NCBI RefSeq assembly: GCF_014653115.1
Contig: NZ_BNAD01000004.1
Coordinates: 62,001-126,000 of the forward strand
Length of the DNA stretch: 64,000 nt
From: Nocardioides flavus (ex Wang et al. 2016)
GTDB lineage: Bacteria; Actinomycetota; Actinomycetes; Propionibacteriales; Nocardioidaceae
Direction of reading: 5' to 3'
Of the stretch, positions 35,129 through 44,570 are shown one piece after another (the stretch's first letter is position 1; each line of letters opens with the position of its first letter). The notes beneath the pieces were generated by a model. That model was not told where the DNA came from and did no database searches. It saw only the letters and a program-made list of their open reading frames with translations. The translations under genes were made by a program, and so were the position numbers.

Positions 35129-36541
35129 TCACGCACCCCCGAGCAGGTCGAGCACCTGCGGCCCGACGGTCGTGACGTCGCCGGCGCCGAGCGTGATGAC
35201 GAGGTCGCCCGGACGGGCGCGCTCCGCCAGCGCCCGGGCGGCGGCGTCGAGCCCGTCGACGTAGGCGACGTGCTGGGCCGGGAGCGGGACCGCGTCGGCG
35301 ACGAGGTGACCGGTCACGGCGGGGTCGGGCTCCTCGCGCGCGACGTAGACGTCGAGCACCACGACCTCGTCGGCGGCACCGAGCTCGGCGCCCATGGCCT
35401 CGCCGAAGATGCGCGTGCGGGAGACCAGGTGCGGCTGGAAGGCCGCCACGACGCGGCCGGCACCGGCCAGCGCGCGAGCAGCCTCGAGGTCGCCGCGGAT
35501 CTCGACCGGGTGGTGGGCGTAGGAGTCGTAGACGCGCACGCCGCCCACCTCGCCCTTGAGCTCCATCCTGCGACCGGTGCCGGTGAAGCGGCCCAGCCCG
35601 TCGACGAGCGCGTCGAAGGGAAGGTCGAGACGCAGGCCCGTCGCCAGCGCGGCGACCGCGTCGAGGACGTAGTGGCGCCCGGGGATCCGCAGCCGGAGCT
35701 CGCCCAGGTCGGTGCCGTCGCGCGAGACCCGGCACGAGGAGGTCGCGCCGTCGAGCGCGAGGTCGTGGATGCGGAGGTCGGCGCCGGGCGACTCCCCCAC
35801 GGTGACCACCTCGAGCCCCTCGGCGCGGGCCCGCCGGGCGAGGTCGGCGGCACCGGGGTCGTCGAGGACGCACACGAGGAAGCCGGACCGGTCGATCGTG
35901 TCGGCGAACTCCTCGAACGCGCGGTGGTAGGCCTCCTCGGTTCCCCAGTTGTCGAGGTGGTCCGCCTCGACGTTGGTCACGATCGCCGCGAACGGGCGGT
36001 AGTGGAGGAAGGCACCGTCGCTCTCGTCGGCCTCGGCGACGAAGAGGTCGTCGGCGCCGGCGTCGGCGTTGCGGCCGGTGGCGGTCAGCACCCCGCCCAC
36101 GGCGTACGACGGGTCGACGCCCGCCGCGAGCAAGGCGGAGGTCAGCAGGCCGGTGGTCGTGGTCTTGCCGTGCGTGCCGGCCACGGCGAGCACGCGCGAG
36201 CCCGCCATGACCGCGGCGAGACCGGCCGAGCGGGGCAGGATCCGCAGGCCGCGGCGCCGGGCCTCGAGGACCTCGGGGTTGTCCTCGCGGGCGGCCGTCG
36301 TGACGACGACGGTGTCGGCGTCACCCACGTGGGCGGCGGCGTAGCCGAGGTGGCAGGTCACCCCCAGCTCGCGCAGGGCCGGCAGGAACGGGGTGTCGTG
36401 GTCGTCGCTGCCGGTGACCTCGACGCCCTGCCGGGCCATGATCCGCGCGATCGCCGAGATGCCGGCCCCGCCGATGCCGATGCAGTGGACGCGACCGAGG
36501 TCGGCGGCCGGGAGGATCTCGTCGGGGACCGGGATCCTCAC
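35129..36541 (-). CDS. murC: UDP-N-acetylmuramate--L-alanine ligase MurC
   Basis: 470 aa Mur ligase that adds L-Ala to UDP-MurNAc. The N-terminal domain has VHCIGIGGAGISAIARIM, the ATP P-loop is VLAVAGTHGKTTTTGLLTS (about residue 110). The middle domain has ADESDGAFLHY and VTNVEADHLDNWG, the C-terminal domain has VYDSYAHHPVEIRGDL and FQPHLVSRTRIF. The GTG at 36541 overlaps the murG stop (GTGA). Confidence 0.97.
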   Translation of the reverse strand: MRIPVPDEILPAADLGRVHCIGIGGAGISAIARIMARQGVEVTGSDDHDTPFLPALRELGVTCHLGYAAAHVGDADTVVVTTAAREDNPEVLEARRRGLRILPRSAGLAAVMAGSRVLAVAGTHGKTTTTGLLTSALLAAGVDPSYAVGGVLTATGRNADAGADDLFVAEADESDGAFLHYRPFAAIVTNVEADHLDNWGTEEAYHRAFEEFADTIDRSGFLVCVLDDPGAADLARRARAEGLEVVTVGESPGADLRIHDLALDGATSSCRVSRDGTDLGELRLRIPGRHYVLDAVAALATGLRLDLPFDALVDGLGRFTGTGRRMELKGEVGGVRVYDSYAHHPVEIRGDLEAARALAGAGRVVAAFQPHLVSRTRIFGEAMGAELGAADEVVVLDVYVAREEPDPAVTGHLVADAVPLPAQHVAYVDGLDAAARALAERARPGDLVITLGAGDVTTVGPQVLDLLGGA

Positions 36542-37623
36542 GGCGCGGTCCTGTCCGCCGCTGCGTCGAGGACCATGCGGGCGAGCTCGTCGTCGCCATC
36601 GAGCGGGATGACGCCCCTCGCCGCGGCACCCATCGCCTCCAGCCGGACGGCGTCGGTGAGCAGGCCGGGCACGCTCGCGGCGACCCACTCCGGGGTCAGC
36701 GCCGCGTCGGCGACCAGCAGGCCTCCCCCGGCGTCGACCACGGGACGTGCGTTGAGCGCCTGCTCGCCGTTGCCGATCGGGAGCGGGACGTAGATCGCGG
36801 GCAGCCCGACGCCGGAGACCTCCGTCACCGTGTTGCTGCCCGAGCGGCACAGCACCGCGTCGGCAGCGGCGTAGGCGAGGTCCATCCGGTCGACGTAGGG
36901 CACCACGACGTAGGGCACCTCGCCCGAGGGGACCTCCAGCTCGTTGCGCGGTCCGATGACGTGGAGCACCTGCACGCCGACGGCGGAGAGGGCGGGTGCC
37001 GCACCGGACACGGCGGCGTTGATGCGCGCCGCGCCCTGGGAGCCGCCGGTGACCAGGAGCGTCGGCAGGTCGTCGCGCAGGCCGAAGGCAGCCAGGGCCT
37101 GGGCGCGCAGGGCGGCACGGTCCATGGTCGAGACCAGCCGACGGATCGGCAGCCCGGTGCAGACGGCGTGCGGGAGCGCGGTGTCGGGGAAGCTCGTGGC
37201 GACGTGCGTCGTCATGCGCGCGCCGAGCTTGTTGGCGATGCCGGGGATCGCGTTGCCCTCGTGGACCACGATCGGCACCTTGCGCGTACGGGCGGCGAGG
37301 TAGGCCGGGACCGACACGTAGCCGCCGAAGCCGACGACCACGTCGGGGCGGACGCGGTCGAGCACCTCGAGCGCCGCGGCACGCGCCGCACGCAGGCGAG
37401 TCGGCGTACGGAGCAGGTCGGGGCCCGGGCGCCGCGGCAGCGGCACGCGCGGGACGACCTCCAGCGGCAGGCCGGCCTCGGGGACCAGGCGGGCCTCGAG
37501 GCCCTCACGGGTGCCGAGGCAGGTGATCTCGGTCGCCGGGTCCAGGCGACGCAGGGCGTCGGCGGTGGCGAGCAGGGGCGAGGTGTGGCCGGCGGAGCCG
37601 CCGCCGGCGAGGAGTACGCGCAT
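36538..37623 (-). CDS. murG: UDP-GlcNAc lipid I transferase MurG
   Basis: 361 aa GT28 glycosyltransferase at the inner membrane face; makes lipid II from lipid I. The N-terminal loops VLLAGGGSAGHTSPLLATA and VVGFGGYVSVPAYLA, the HEGNAIPGIANK segment and the UDP-GlcNAc site CRSGSNTVTEVSGVGLPAI with PIGNGEQALNA are all present. ATG at 37623, 11 bp after ftsW. Confidence 0.97.
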   Translation of the reverse strand: MRVLLAGGGSAGHTSPLLATADALRRLDPATEITCLGTREGLEARLVPEAGLPLEVVPRVPLPRRPGPDLLRTPTRLRAARAAALEVLDRVRPDVVVGFGGYVSVPAYLAARTRKVPIVVHEGNAIPGIANKLGARMTTHVATSFPDTALPHAVCTGLPIRRLVSTMDRAALRAQALAAFGLRDDLPTLLVTGGSQGAARINAAVSGAAPALSAVGVQVLHVIGPRNELEVPSGEVPYVVVPYVDRMDLAYAAADAVLCRSGSNTVTEVSGVGLPAIYVPLPIGNGEQALNARPVVDAGGGLLVADAALTPEWVAASVPGLLTDAVRLEAMGAAARGVIPLDGDDELARMVLDAAADRTAP

Positions 37624-37634
37624 CGGGGAGGAAT

Positions 37635-38969
37635 CTATCGAGAGCGGTCGTGGGACGGAGCAGCGGAGAGGCCAGCGGACCGGTCGCGACGGCGCGCGGC
37701 GAGGGCGGCGGCCGCCTCGGGCTCGCGTCGGGCGAAGCCGATCAGCAGGCCCAGGGCGACCAGCGAGGGCAGCAGCGCCGAGCCGCCGTACGACACGATC
37801 GGCAGCGGGATGCCGATGACGGGCAGCACGGCGAGCACCATGCCGACGTTGATCATCATCTGGCCCAGGATCCACACCACGATGCCGAAGGTGGCGTAGC
37901 GCACGAAGGGGTCCGCTGTGCTCAGCGCGACCCGGATCGCGGCGTAGGCGATCGTGAAGAACAGCCCGACCACCAGGAGGGTGCCGACCAGGCCGAGCTC
38001 CTCGCCGAGGACGGCGAAGATGAAGTCGGTGTGGGCCTCGGGAAGGTCGCCCCACTTCTGGGTGGAGGCGCCGATCCCCTGTCCGAACCAGCCGCCGCTG
38101 GAGAGTGCGTAGAGGCCGTGGGCGGGCTGCCACCCGGCGTCGGTGTAGTCCTTGAACGGGTCGGTGAAGTGCGTGATGCGGTTGAGCCGCTCGGGGTCGG
38201 TGGCGGCGAGCGCGACGGCAGCGACACCCAGGACCGACAGGCTCAGCCCGAAGAGCCGCAGGGGCGCGCCCACGACCCAGAGCATCCCGAGCAGGATCGC
38301 GGCGAGGACGAGGGCGGTGCCGAGGTCGCGGCCCACCAGCACGAGCGCGATGACGGCGAAGAGCCCGGGCACGACCGGCACCAGCAGGTGGTGGAGCTCG
38401 CGCAGGCGCCGCTCCTTGTGGGCGTAGATGTTGGCGGCCCAGAGCACGATCGCGAGCTTGGCGATCTCGGCGGGCTGGATGTTGACCGGGCCGAGAGCCA
38501 GCCAGTTCTTGTTGCCGTTGATGAGCACGCCGAACCGGGCCACGAGGCCGAGCAGCACCAGCGCCACGATGAAGCCGGGATAGGCCAGGCGGCGCACGTG
38601 TCGTACGGGGATCCGCGAGGCGACCCACGCAGCTGGCACGCCCAGCACGACCCACATCAGCTGGCGCTTGACCACCGCGTAGGAGTCGTCGTAGAGCAGG
38701 TAGGACCGGACGCTGGACGCGCTGAGCACCATGATCACGCCGATGGTGAGCAGCAGCGCGGAGGCGCCGAGCAGCAGGTAGTAGGAGGCGAGGGGCTTGT
38801 CGACGGCCTCGCGCAGCGCGCGCCAGCTGCCGACGACGCCGTCGCGCCCGCCCTGCCAGGCGGCGGCGACGCCCGAGCCCAGCGGCGGCCTACCGCTGAG
38901 CGGCACCGGGACGGGACCGGCCTCGGCGGAGGACCCGACCTGCACGTCCTCGGGGTTCGCGGTGGTCAT
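37635..38969 (-). CDS. ftsW: Septal peptidoglycan polymerase FtsW (SEDS)
   Basis: 444 aa with ten membrane segments. A cytoplasmic N-terminus of about 60 residues is followed by the SEDS domain. Visible motifs are NGNKNWLALGPVNIQPAEIAK (38521-38459), the large extracytoplasmic loop with the QPAHGLYALSSGGWFGQGIG segment, the DFIFAVLGEELGLVG motif and IGIPLPIVSYGGSALL. With FtsI it polymerises lipid II at the septum. Start at 38969 (MTTANPEDV). Confidence 0.96.
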   Translation of the reverse strand: MTTANPEDVQVGSSAEAGPVPVPLSGRPPLGSGVAAAWQGGRDGVVGSWRALREAVDKPLASYYLLLGASALLLTIGVIMVLSASSVRSYLLYDDSYAVVKRQLMWVVLGVPAAWVASRIPVRHVRRLAYPGFIVALVLLGLVARFGVLINGNKNWLALGPVNIQPAEIAKLAIVLWAANIYAHKERRLRELHHLLVPVVPGLFAVIALVLVGRDLGTALVLAAILLGMLWVVGAPLRLFGLSLSVLGVAAVALAATDPERLNRITHFTDPFKDYTDAGWQPAHGLYALSSGGWFGQGIGASTQKWGDLPEAHTDFIFAVLGEELGLVGTLLVVGLFFTIAYAAIRVALSTADPFVRYATFGIVVWILGQMMINVGMVLAVLPVIGIPLPIVSYGGSALLPSLVALGLLIGFARREPEAAAALAARRRDRSAGLSAAPSHDRSR

Positions 38970-39000
38970 CGGTCGCGCTCCCCTCTGTCGATGGCGGTGG

Positions 39001-40494
39001 TCAGTCCGTGCGGGCGATCCGGCGGTGCACGGCCGCGGCGAACGCGTCGCCGCGAGCGCTGTAGTCGGTGAACATGTCCATGGAGGCGCAGCCCGGCGCG
39101 AGCAACACCGTGTCACCGGACCTGGCGAGCCCGGCGGCCGCGTCGACCACGCGCTCCATCGGGTCCCCAGTCTCGTCGGCACCCACATCGATGACCGGCA
39201 CATCGGGCGCGTGTCGCGAAAGTGCGTCGGCCACCACGTGCCGGTCGCGTCCGAGCAGGACGACACCGCGCAGCCGGTCGCGGACCGCGAGGACGAGGTC
39301 GTCGAAGCGGGCGCCCTTGGCGAGCCCGCCGGCCACCCAGACCACGTCCTCGAAGGCCGCGAGGGAGGACTGTGCCGCGTGCGGGTTGGTGGCCTTGGAG
39401 TCGTCGATCCAGGTGACCCCGTCGGCCTCGGCGACGTGGGCGATCCGGTGGCCGTCGGGGCGGAAGGCCCGCAGGCCGTCGCGGACCGCCTGCTGGCTGA
39501 CGCCGTGGGCGCGCGCGAGCGCGGCGGCCGCGAGGGCGTTGGCGACGAAGTGGGGCGCGGGCGAGGCGAGGTCGCCCAGCGTGCACAGCTCGGCGGCGCT
39601 GGTCGCCCGCTCCTCGATGAACGCGCGGTCGACGAGGAGGTCCTCGACGACGCCGAGGTTGCCGGGGCCGGGCATGCCGAGGGTGAAGCCGACCGCGCGC
39701 GCACCCTCGACGACGTCGGCCTCGCGGACCATCGCCTCGGTGGCGGGGTCGGCGAGGTTGTAGACGCAGGCGCGCTGGACGCGCTCGTAGATGCGCGCCT
39801 TGTCGGCGGCGTACTTCTCCATCCCGGTGCGCGCGCCGGGCTGGTCGTGGGGGTCGTCGTCGTACCAGTCGAGGTGGTCCTCGGCGAGGTTGAGCACGAC
39901 GGCGGACTCGGCCGACATCGAGTGGGCGTAGTGCAGCTGGAAGCTCGACAGCTCGACGGCGAGGACGTCGTAGGGCTCGGGGTCCATCACGGCCTCCACG
40001 ATCGGCAGGCCGACGTTGCCGACGGCGACCGCACGCAGACCGGCCGCGAGGAGGATGGACTGCAGCATCTGCACGGTCGTGGTCTTGCCGTTGGTGCCGG
40101 TCACCGCGAGCCACGGTGCTGCGTGCTCCGGGTCGCGCAGCCGCCAGGCGAGCTCGACCTCGCCCCACACCGGCACGCCTCGATCGGCGGCCTGCGCCAG
40201 CAGCGGCGCGTCGGGGCGCCAGCCCGGCGAGGTGACCACGAGGTCGGTGCCGTCCGGCAGCACGGCGGTGGCGCCCGGCTCGAGCCGGATCGTCGCGCCG
40301 AGGGTCTCGAGGAGCTCGGCCTTCTCGGTCTTCTCGGCGGAGGTGTGCTCGTCGAGGGCGGTCACCTGCGCGCCGAGGAAGAGCAGGTTGTCGGCGGCGG
40401 CGAACCCGGAGACGCCGAAGCCGGCGACGACCACGCGTACGCCCGACCAGTCGCTGGTGCGACCGAGCGAGCCGACGTCAGGTGTCTCAGCCAA
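39001..40494 (-). CDS. murD: UDP-MurNAc-L-alanine--D-glutamate ligase MurD
   Basis: 497 aa Mur ligase. N-terminal [22 protein letters not shown] loop [19 protein letters not shown] near residue 120, [27 protein letters not shown] and the C-terminal [15 protein letters not shown] are seen. The start is a TTG at 40494 that overlaps the mraY stop by 8 bp; no ATG or GTG in frame lies close enough upstream of the Rossmann loop, so TTG is the best choice. Confidence 0.95.
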   Translation of the reverse strand: MAETPDVGSLGRTSDWSGVRVVVAGFGVSGFAAADNLLFLGAQVTALDEHTSAEKTEKAELLETLGATIRLEPGATAVLPDGTDLVVTSPGWRPDAPLLAQAADRGVPVWGEVELAWRLRDPEHAAPWLAVTGTNGKTTTVQMLQSILLAAGLRAVAVGNVGLPIVEAVMDPEPYDVLAVELSSFQLHYAHSMSAESAVVLNLAEDHLDWYDDDPHDQPGARTGMEKYAADKARIYERVQRACVYNLADPATEAMVREADVVEGARAVGFTLGMPGPGNLGVVEDLLVDRAFIEERATSAAELCTLGDLASPAPHFVANALAAAALARAHGVSQQAVRDGLRAFRPDGHRIAHVAEADGVTWIDDSKATNPHAAQSSLAAFEDVVWVAGGLAKGARFDDLVLAVRDRLRGVVLLGRDRHVVADALSRHAPDVPVIDVGADETGDPMERVVDAAAGLARSGDTVLLAPGCASMDMFTDYSARGDAFAAAVHRRIARTD

Positions 40495-41599
40495 TTCCGG
40501 CGACCCACTCGGCGTAGAAGATGCCGAGACCGGTGGCGACGGCCAGCCCGGTGACGATCCAGAAGCGGATCACGATCGTGACCTGCTCCCAGCCGAGCAT
40601 CTCGAAGTGGTGGTGCAGCGGGGTCATCCGGAAGACGCGGTGCCCGGGCTGCACCCTGAAGACGCTCCGGAAGAGACCGCTGGCCCGGCTCAGCTTGAAG
40701 ACCGAGACCTGGATCATCACCGAGACCGTGATCGCGACGAACAGCCCGCCGATGATCACGAGCAGCAGCTCTGTGCGGGTCATGATCGCGAAGCCGGCCA
40801 TCGCCGCGCCGAGCGCCAGCGAGCCGGTGTCGCCCATCATGATCTGGGCCGGCGAGGCGTTCCACCACAGGAAGCCGAAGCACGCTCCGGTGATGGCGGC
40901 GGCGACGACGGCGAGGTCGAGCGGGTCGCGGACCTCGTAGCACTTGGGCCCGGCCTCGAGGGCGCACGACTGGCTGTTCTGCCAGATGTTGACCAGCGTA
41001 TAGGCCGCGAACACCAGGATGGAGGCGCCGCCCGCGAGGCCGTCGAGGCCGTCGGCGAGGTTCACCGCGTTGCTCGCACCGGTCACGATGAGCCAGATCA
41101 GCAGGATCGCCACGACCGTGGGGAGCGTGATGCCCTCGTAGTCACGGATGAAGGACAGGTGGTCGGAGGCCGGCCGCCAGCCGCGCTCGTCCTCGAGCAC
41201 GGGCGAGAGCGCGAGGAAGCCGAAGACGAGCCCGACGACGGTCTGGCCGATCATCTTGGCGCGGCTGCGCAGGCCGAGGTTGTGCTGGCGGCTGACCTTG
41301 AGGAAGTCGTCGAGGAACCCGACCGCGCCGATGCCCACGAGCAGGAAGAGCAGCAGCAGCGCGGAGGCTGTCGGGGGCGTCTGGGTGATCAGCTTGGCGG
41401 CGAAGTAGCCGACCACGGTCGCGAGGATGATCACCGCTCCGCCCATGGTGGGCGTGCCCCGCTTGACGTGGTGGGTCGTCGGGCCGTCGTCACGGATCGG
41501 CTGGCCGAAGCCCTGGCGGGTGAAGAAGCGGATCGCGTAGCGCGTGCCGAGCAGCGAGATCAGCAGGGAGAGTCCTCCTCCGAACAGGATGGCTCTCAT
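40487..41599 (-). CDS. mraY: Phospho-MurNAc-pentapeptide translocase MraY
   Basis: 370 aa with ten membrane segments. Transfers phospho-MurNAc-pentapeptide to undecaprenyl phosphate (lipid I). The catalytic signatures are [35 protein letters not shown], the [15 protein letters not shown] motif and the C-terminal [18 protein letters not shown] at 41599 overlaps the murF stop (ATGA). Confidence 0.97.
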   Translation of the reverse strand: MRAILFGGGLSLLISLLGTRYAIRFFTRQGFGQPIRDDGPTTHHVKRGTPTMGGAVIILATVVGYFAAKLITQTPPTASALLLLFLLVGIGAVGFLDDFLKVSRQHNLGLRSRAKMIGQTVVGLVFGFLALSPVLEDERGWRPASDHLSFIRDYEGITLPTVVAILLIWLIVTGASNAVNLADGLDGLAGGASILVFAAYTLVNIWQNSQSCALEAGPKCYEVRDPLDLAVVAAAITGACFGFLWWNASPAQIMMGDTGSLALGAAMAGFAIMTRTELLLVIIGGLFVAITVSVMIQVSVFKLSRASGLFRSVFRVQPGHRVFRMTPLHHHFEMLGWEQVTIVIRFWIVTGLAVATGLGIFYAEWVAGIG

Positions 41600-43002
41600 C
41601 TCGTGCTTCTCCCTTCGTTGCCGCTCCCGGTGAGGAGGTCGTCGGCGATCAGTTCCAGCGCCGCTCCCCGTGATGCCTTCACCAGGACGACATCAGCAGC
41701 CGAGACATTGTGCCGCAGCCAGTCGGCGGCCTCGGCACGGCCCGCCGTGGTGATGGTCACCCCGCCCGACGTGCCGGCGTCGAAACCCTCCGCGATCGGC
41801 GCGGCGGCTGGCCCGACCACGACCACGACGTCGATGCCGAGGCCGGCTGCGTACGCCCCGACGCCCCGGTGGGCCTCGGGCGCCTCGTCGCCGAGCTCGA
41901 GCATCTCGCCGAGCACGGCGACCGTACGCCGTCCGCTGCCGGAGCCGATCCCGGCGAGGGTGTCGAGCGCCGCGCGCATCGACTCGGGGTTGGCGTTGTA
42001 GGCGTCGTTGACGACGACGAGGCCGTCGGCGCGCTCGGTGACCTCCATGCGCCACCGGCTGGCCGGGCCGGCATCGGCGAGCGACTCGGCGACGGTGTCG
42101 AGGTCGAGCCCGGCGGCGAAGGCCATCGCGGCGGCAGCCGCGGCGTTGCGCCACTGGAAGGCACCGACCTGCGCGAGGTGCACCGTGGCCCCTGACCCAC
42201 GGTGGGACAGCTCGAAGGACTGGCGGCCGAGCTCGTCGGTGGTCAGCTCCCCGACGGCGACGTCGGGGGCGCGACCCCCGGAGCCGTCGCCGAAGGTGAC
42301 GACCGTCGCGTTCGTGCGGGCGGCCATGGCGGCGACGAGGTCGTCGTCGGCGTTGAGGACGGCCGTCCCGTCCGGGCGCAGCGCCTCCACGATCTCACCC
42401 TTGGCGCGGGCGATGGCCTCGCGGCCGCCGAACTCGCCGATGTGGGCCGTCCCGACGTTGAGGACGGCTGCGACGTGCGGCGGCGCGATCCGGCAGAGCT
42501 CGGCGATGTGACCGACACCGCGCGCGCCCATCTCCACGACGAGGTGGCGGGTCTCGGGCGTCGCGCGCAGCACCGTCAGAGGCACCCCGAGCTCGTTGTT
42601 GAAGTTGCCACGGGTCGCCACCGTCGGCCCGGCCTCGGAGAGCACGTGCGCGAGGTAGTCCTTGGTGCCGGTCTTGCCCTGCGAGCCGGTCATCGCCAGG
42701 ACGACGACGTCGGGGAGCCGGTCCAGCACGTGGCGCGCGAGCACGCCGAGTGCCGCGGTGACATCCTCGACCACGACGGTCGGCAACGCGGTCGGCCGGC
42801 TGCCGAGGACGGCGACGGCGCCGGCGGCACCGGCCGCCTCGGCGAAGTCGTGCCCGTCGACCCGCTCCCCCGCGATCGCGACGAAGAGGCCGCCCGGCTC
42901 CGGCGTACGGGTGTCGACGAAGGCGCCGCCCGTGACGGTGGCCGTGCCGTGGGCGACGCCACCCACCACGTCGGCCACCTCGGCCAGGGTCATCTCGATC
43001 AT
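41596..43002 (-). CDS. murF: UDP-MurNAc-tripeptide--D-Ala-D-Ala ligase MurF
   Basis: 468 aa. N-terminal MIEMTLAEVADVVGG and VDTRTPEPGGLFVAI, the P-loop VVLAMTGSQGKTGTKDYLAH near residue 105, the HLVVEMGARGVGHIAEL segment, NVGTAHIGEFGGREAIARAK and the C-terminal VVNDAYNANPESMRAALD. It adds D-Ala-D-Ala to the precursor. ATG at 43002 overlaps the murE stop; a second Met at residue 4 is possible. Confidence 0.97.
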   Translation of the reverse strand: MIEMTLAEVADVVGGVAHGTATVTGGAFVDTRTPEPGGLFVAIAGERVDGHDFAEAAGAAGAVAVLGSRPTALPTVVVEDVTAALGVLARHVLDRLPDVVVLAMTGSQGKTGTKDYLAHVLSEAGPTVATRGNFNNELGVPLTVLRATPETRHLVVEMGARGVGHIAELCRIAPPHVAAVLNVGTAHIGEFGGREAIARAKGEIVEALRPDGTAVLNADDDLVAAMAARTNATVVTFGDGSGGRAPDVAVGELTTDELGRQSFELSHRGSGATVHLAQVGAFQWRNAAAAAAMAFAAGLDLDTVAESLADAGPASRWRMEVTERADGLVVVNDAYNANPESMRAALDTLAGIGSGSGRRTVAVLGEMLELGDEAPEAHRGVGAYAAGLGIDVVVVVGPAAAPIAEGFDAGTSGGVTITTAGRAEAADWLRHNVSAADVVLVKASRGAALELIADDLLTGSGNEGRSTR

Positions 43003-44570
43003 CGCGCACCCCCGAGCGCCGCGATCTCCTCGGCGGCGACGACCCGGTCGTCGAAGGGGTGCACGACCCCGTCGACCTCCTGGCCGGTCTCGTGGCCCTT
43101 GCCGGCGATCAGCACGACGTCGCCGGGACGGGCGCGACGTACGGCCTCGCGCACCGCCAGGCGGCGGTCGCCGATCTCGAGCACCTCGGCGGAGCCGCCG
43201 CGGGTGCCGGCCAGCACGGCGGCGCGGATCGAGGCAGCGTCCTCGGTGCGGGGGTTGTCGTCGGTGACGATGACGACGTCGGCCAGCCGGGCCGCGATCT
43301 CCCCCATCATCGGCCGCTTGGCCGTGTCACGGTCCCCGCCGGCGCCGACGACCGCGATGACCTGGCCGTCGGTCAACGGCCGCAGCGTGGCCAGGACGGC
43401 CTCGAGCGCATCGGGCTTGTGGGCGTAGTCGACGACCACCGTGAAGTCCTGGCCGGCCGACACCGGCTCGAGGCGGCCGGGCACCCCGCCGACCCGCGCG
43501 ACGCCGTCGGCGACCTTGACCGGGTCGAGGCCCGCAAGGGCCGCCGACGCGATGGCGGCGAGGGCGTTGGAGACGTTGAACTCTCCGGGGATGCCGACCG
43601 CGGCTGCGACCTCGACCCCGGGGCCGAGCACGGTGAAGGTGGCTCCGCCGGGCGAGAGGTCGACGTCGACGGCGCGCCAGTCGGCGTCGGCGCCGGCGGA
43701 GGAGTAGGTCGACATCGGGATGGCGGCGACGTCGAGGAGCCGCCGGCCGAACTCGTCGTCGACGTTGGTGAGCCCCTGCTTCGCGTGCTCGGGCGTGAAG
43801 AGGCTGGCCTTCGCGGCGAAGTAGTCGTCGAGGTCGGCGTGGAAGTCCAGGTGGTCGCGGCCGAGGTTGAGGAAGGTGGCCACGTCGAACACCACGCCGT
43901 CGACCCGGCCCAGCACGAGCGCGTGGCTCGACACCTCCATCGCGCACGTCTCGACGCCGCGCTCGCGCATCACCGCGAAGAGGGCGTGCAGGTCGGGAGC
44001 CTCGGGCGTCGTGAGCTGCGTCCTCACGTCCTCCCCCGCGATCCGCGTGCCGACCGTGCCGATCACCGCCGACGTGATCCCGGTGGCGGTGAGGCCCTGC
44101 TCGAGGACGCGGGTCGTGGTCGTCTTGCCCTGCGTGCCGGTGACACCGATGACGCGCAGCGCGGTGGCGGGATCGCCGTGCAGGTGGGCCGCGAGACGAC
44201 CGAGGACGCGACGCGGGTCGGGCACCACGATCGCCGGCGTCCCGGCCGGCAGACGGTCGGCACCCGCGGCGTCGGTCAGCACCGCGACGGCGCCGGCCGC
44301 GAGGGCTTGGCCGGCGAAGTCGGCGCCGTGGGCGCGGGCACCCGGGAGGGCGGCGTACAGGTCACCGGGGCGCAGCCGGGCGGTGCTGAGGGACAGGCCG
44401 GAGACGACGACGGACAGGTCGCCGTGCCGGGCGACCTCCGCTCCGTGCCCGAGCGTGCCGTCGAGCCAGTCGGCGAGCTCGGCCGCAGGGATCGACGGGG
44501 CCGTGCGCGGGCGCGTCGCGGTGGCCGGGTCGGCTGGCTTGTCGTCCACCGGCCGAGCGTATCGGCTCAC
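42999..44570 (-). CDS. murE: UDP-MurNAc-tripeptide synthetase MurE (diaminopimelate-adding type)
   Basis: 523 aa. P-loop VIGVTGTQGKTTTTRVLEQ near residue 140, substrate loop TTPEAPDLHALFAVM, MEVSSHALVLGRVDGV and NLGRDHLDFHADLDDYF. The C-terminal VTDDNPRTEDAASIRAAV carries the DNPR motif that selects diaminopimelate over lysine. The GTG at 44570 gives the usual 4-bp overlap with ftsI (GTGA); the GTG one codon upstream (44573) is also possible. Confidence 0.95.
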   Translation of the reverse strand: MSRYARPVDDKPADPATATRPRTAPSIPAAELADWLDGTLGHGAEVARHGDLSVVVSGLSLSTARLRPGDLYAALPGARAHGADFAGQALAAGAVAVLTDAAGADRLPAGTPAIVVPDPRRVLGRLAAHLHGDPATALRVIGVTGTQGKTTTTRVLEQGLTATGITSAVIGTVGTRIAGEDVRTQLTTPEAPDLHALFAVMRERGVETCAMEVSSHALVLGRVDGVVFDVATFLNLGRDHLDFHADLDDYFAAKASLFTPEHAKQGLTNVDDEFGRRLLDVAAIPMSTYSSAGADADWRAVDVDLSPGGATFTVLGPGVEVAAAVGIPGEFNVSNALAAIASAALAGLDPVKVADGVARVGGVPGRLEPVSAGQDFTVVVDYAHKPDALEAVLATLRPLTDGQVIAVVGAGGDRDTAKRPMMGEIAARLADVVIVTDDNPRTEDAASIRAAVLAGTRGGSAEVLEIGDRRLAVREAVRRARPGDVVLIAGKGHETGQEVDGVVHPFDDRVVAAEEIAALGGAR

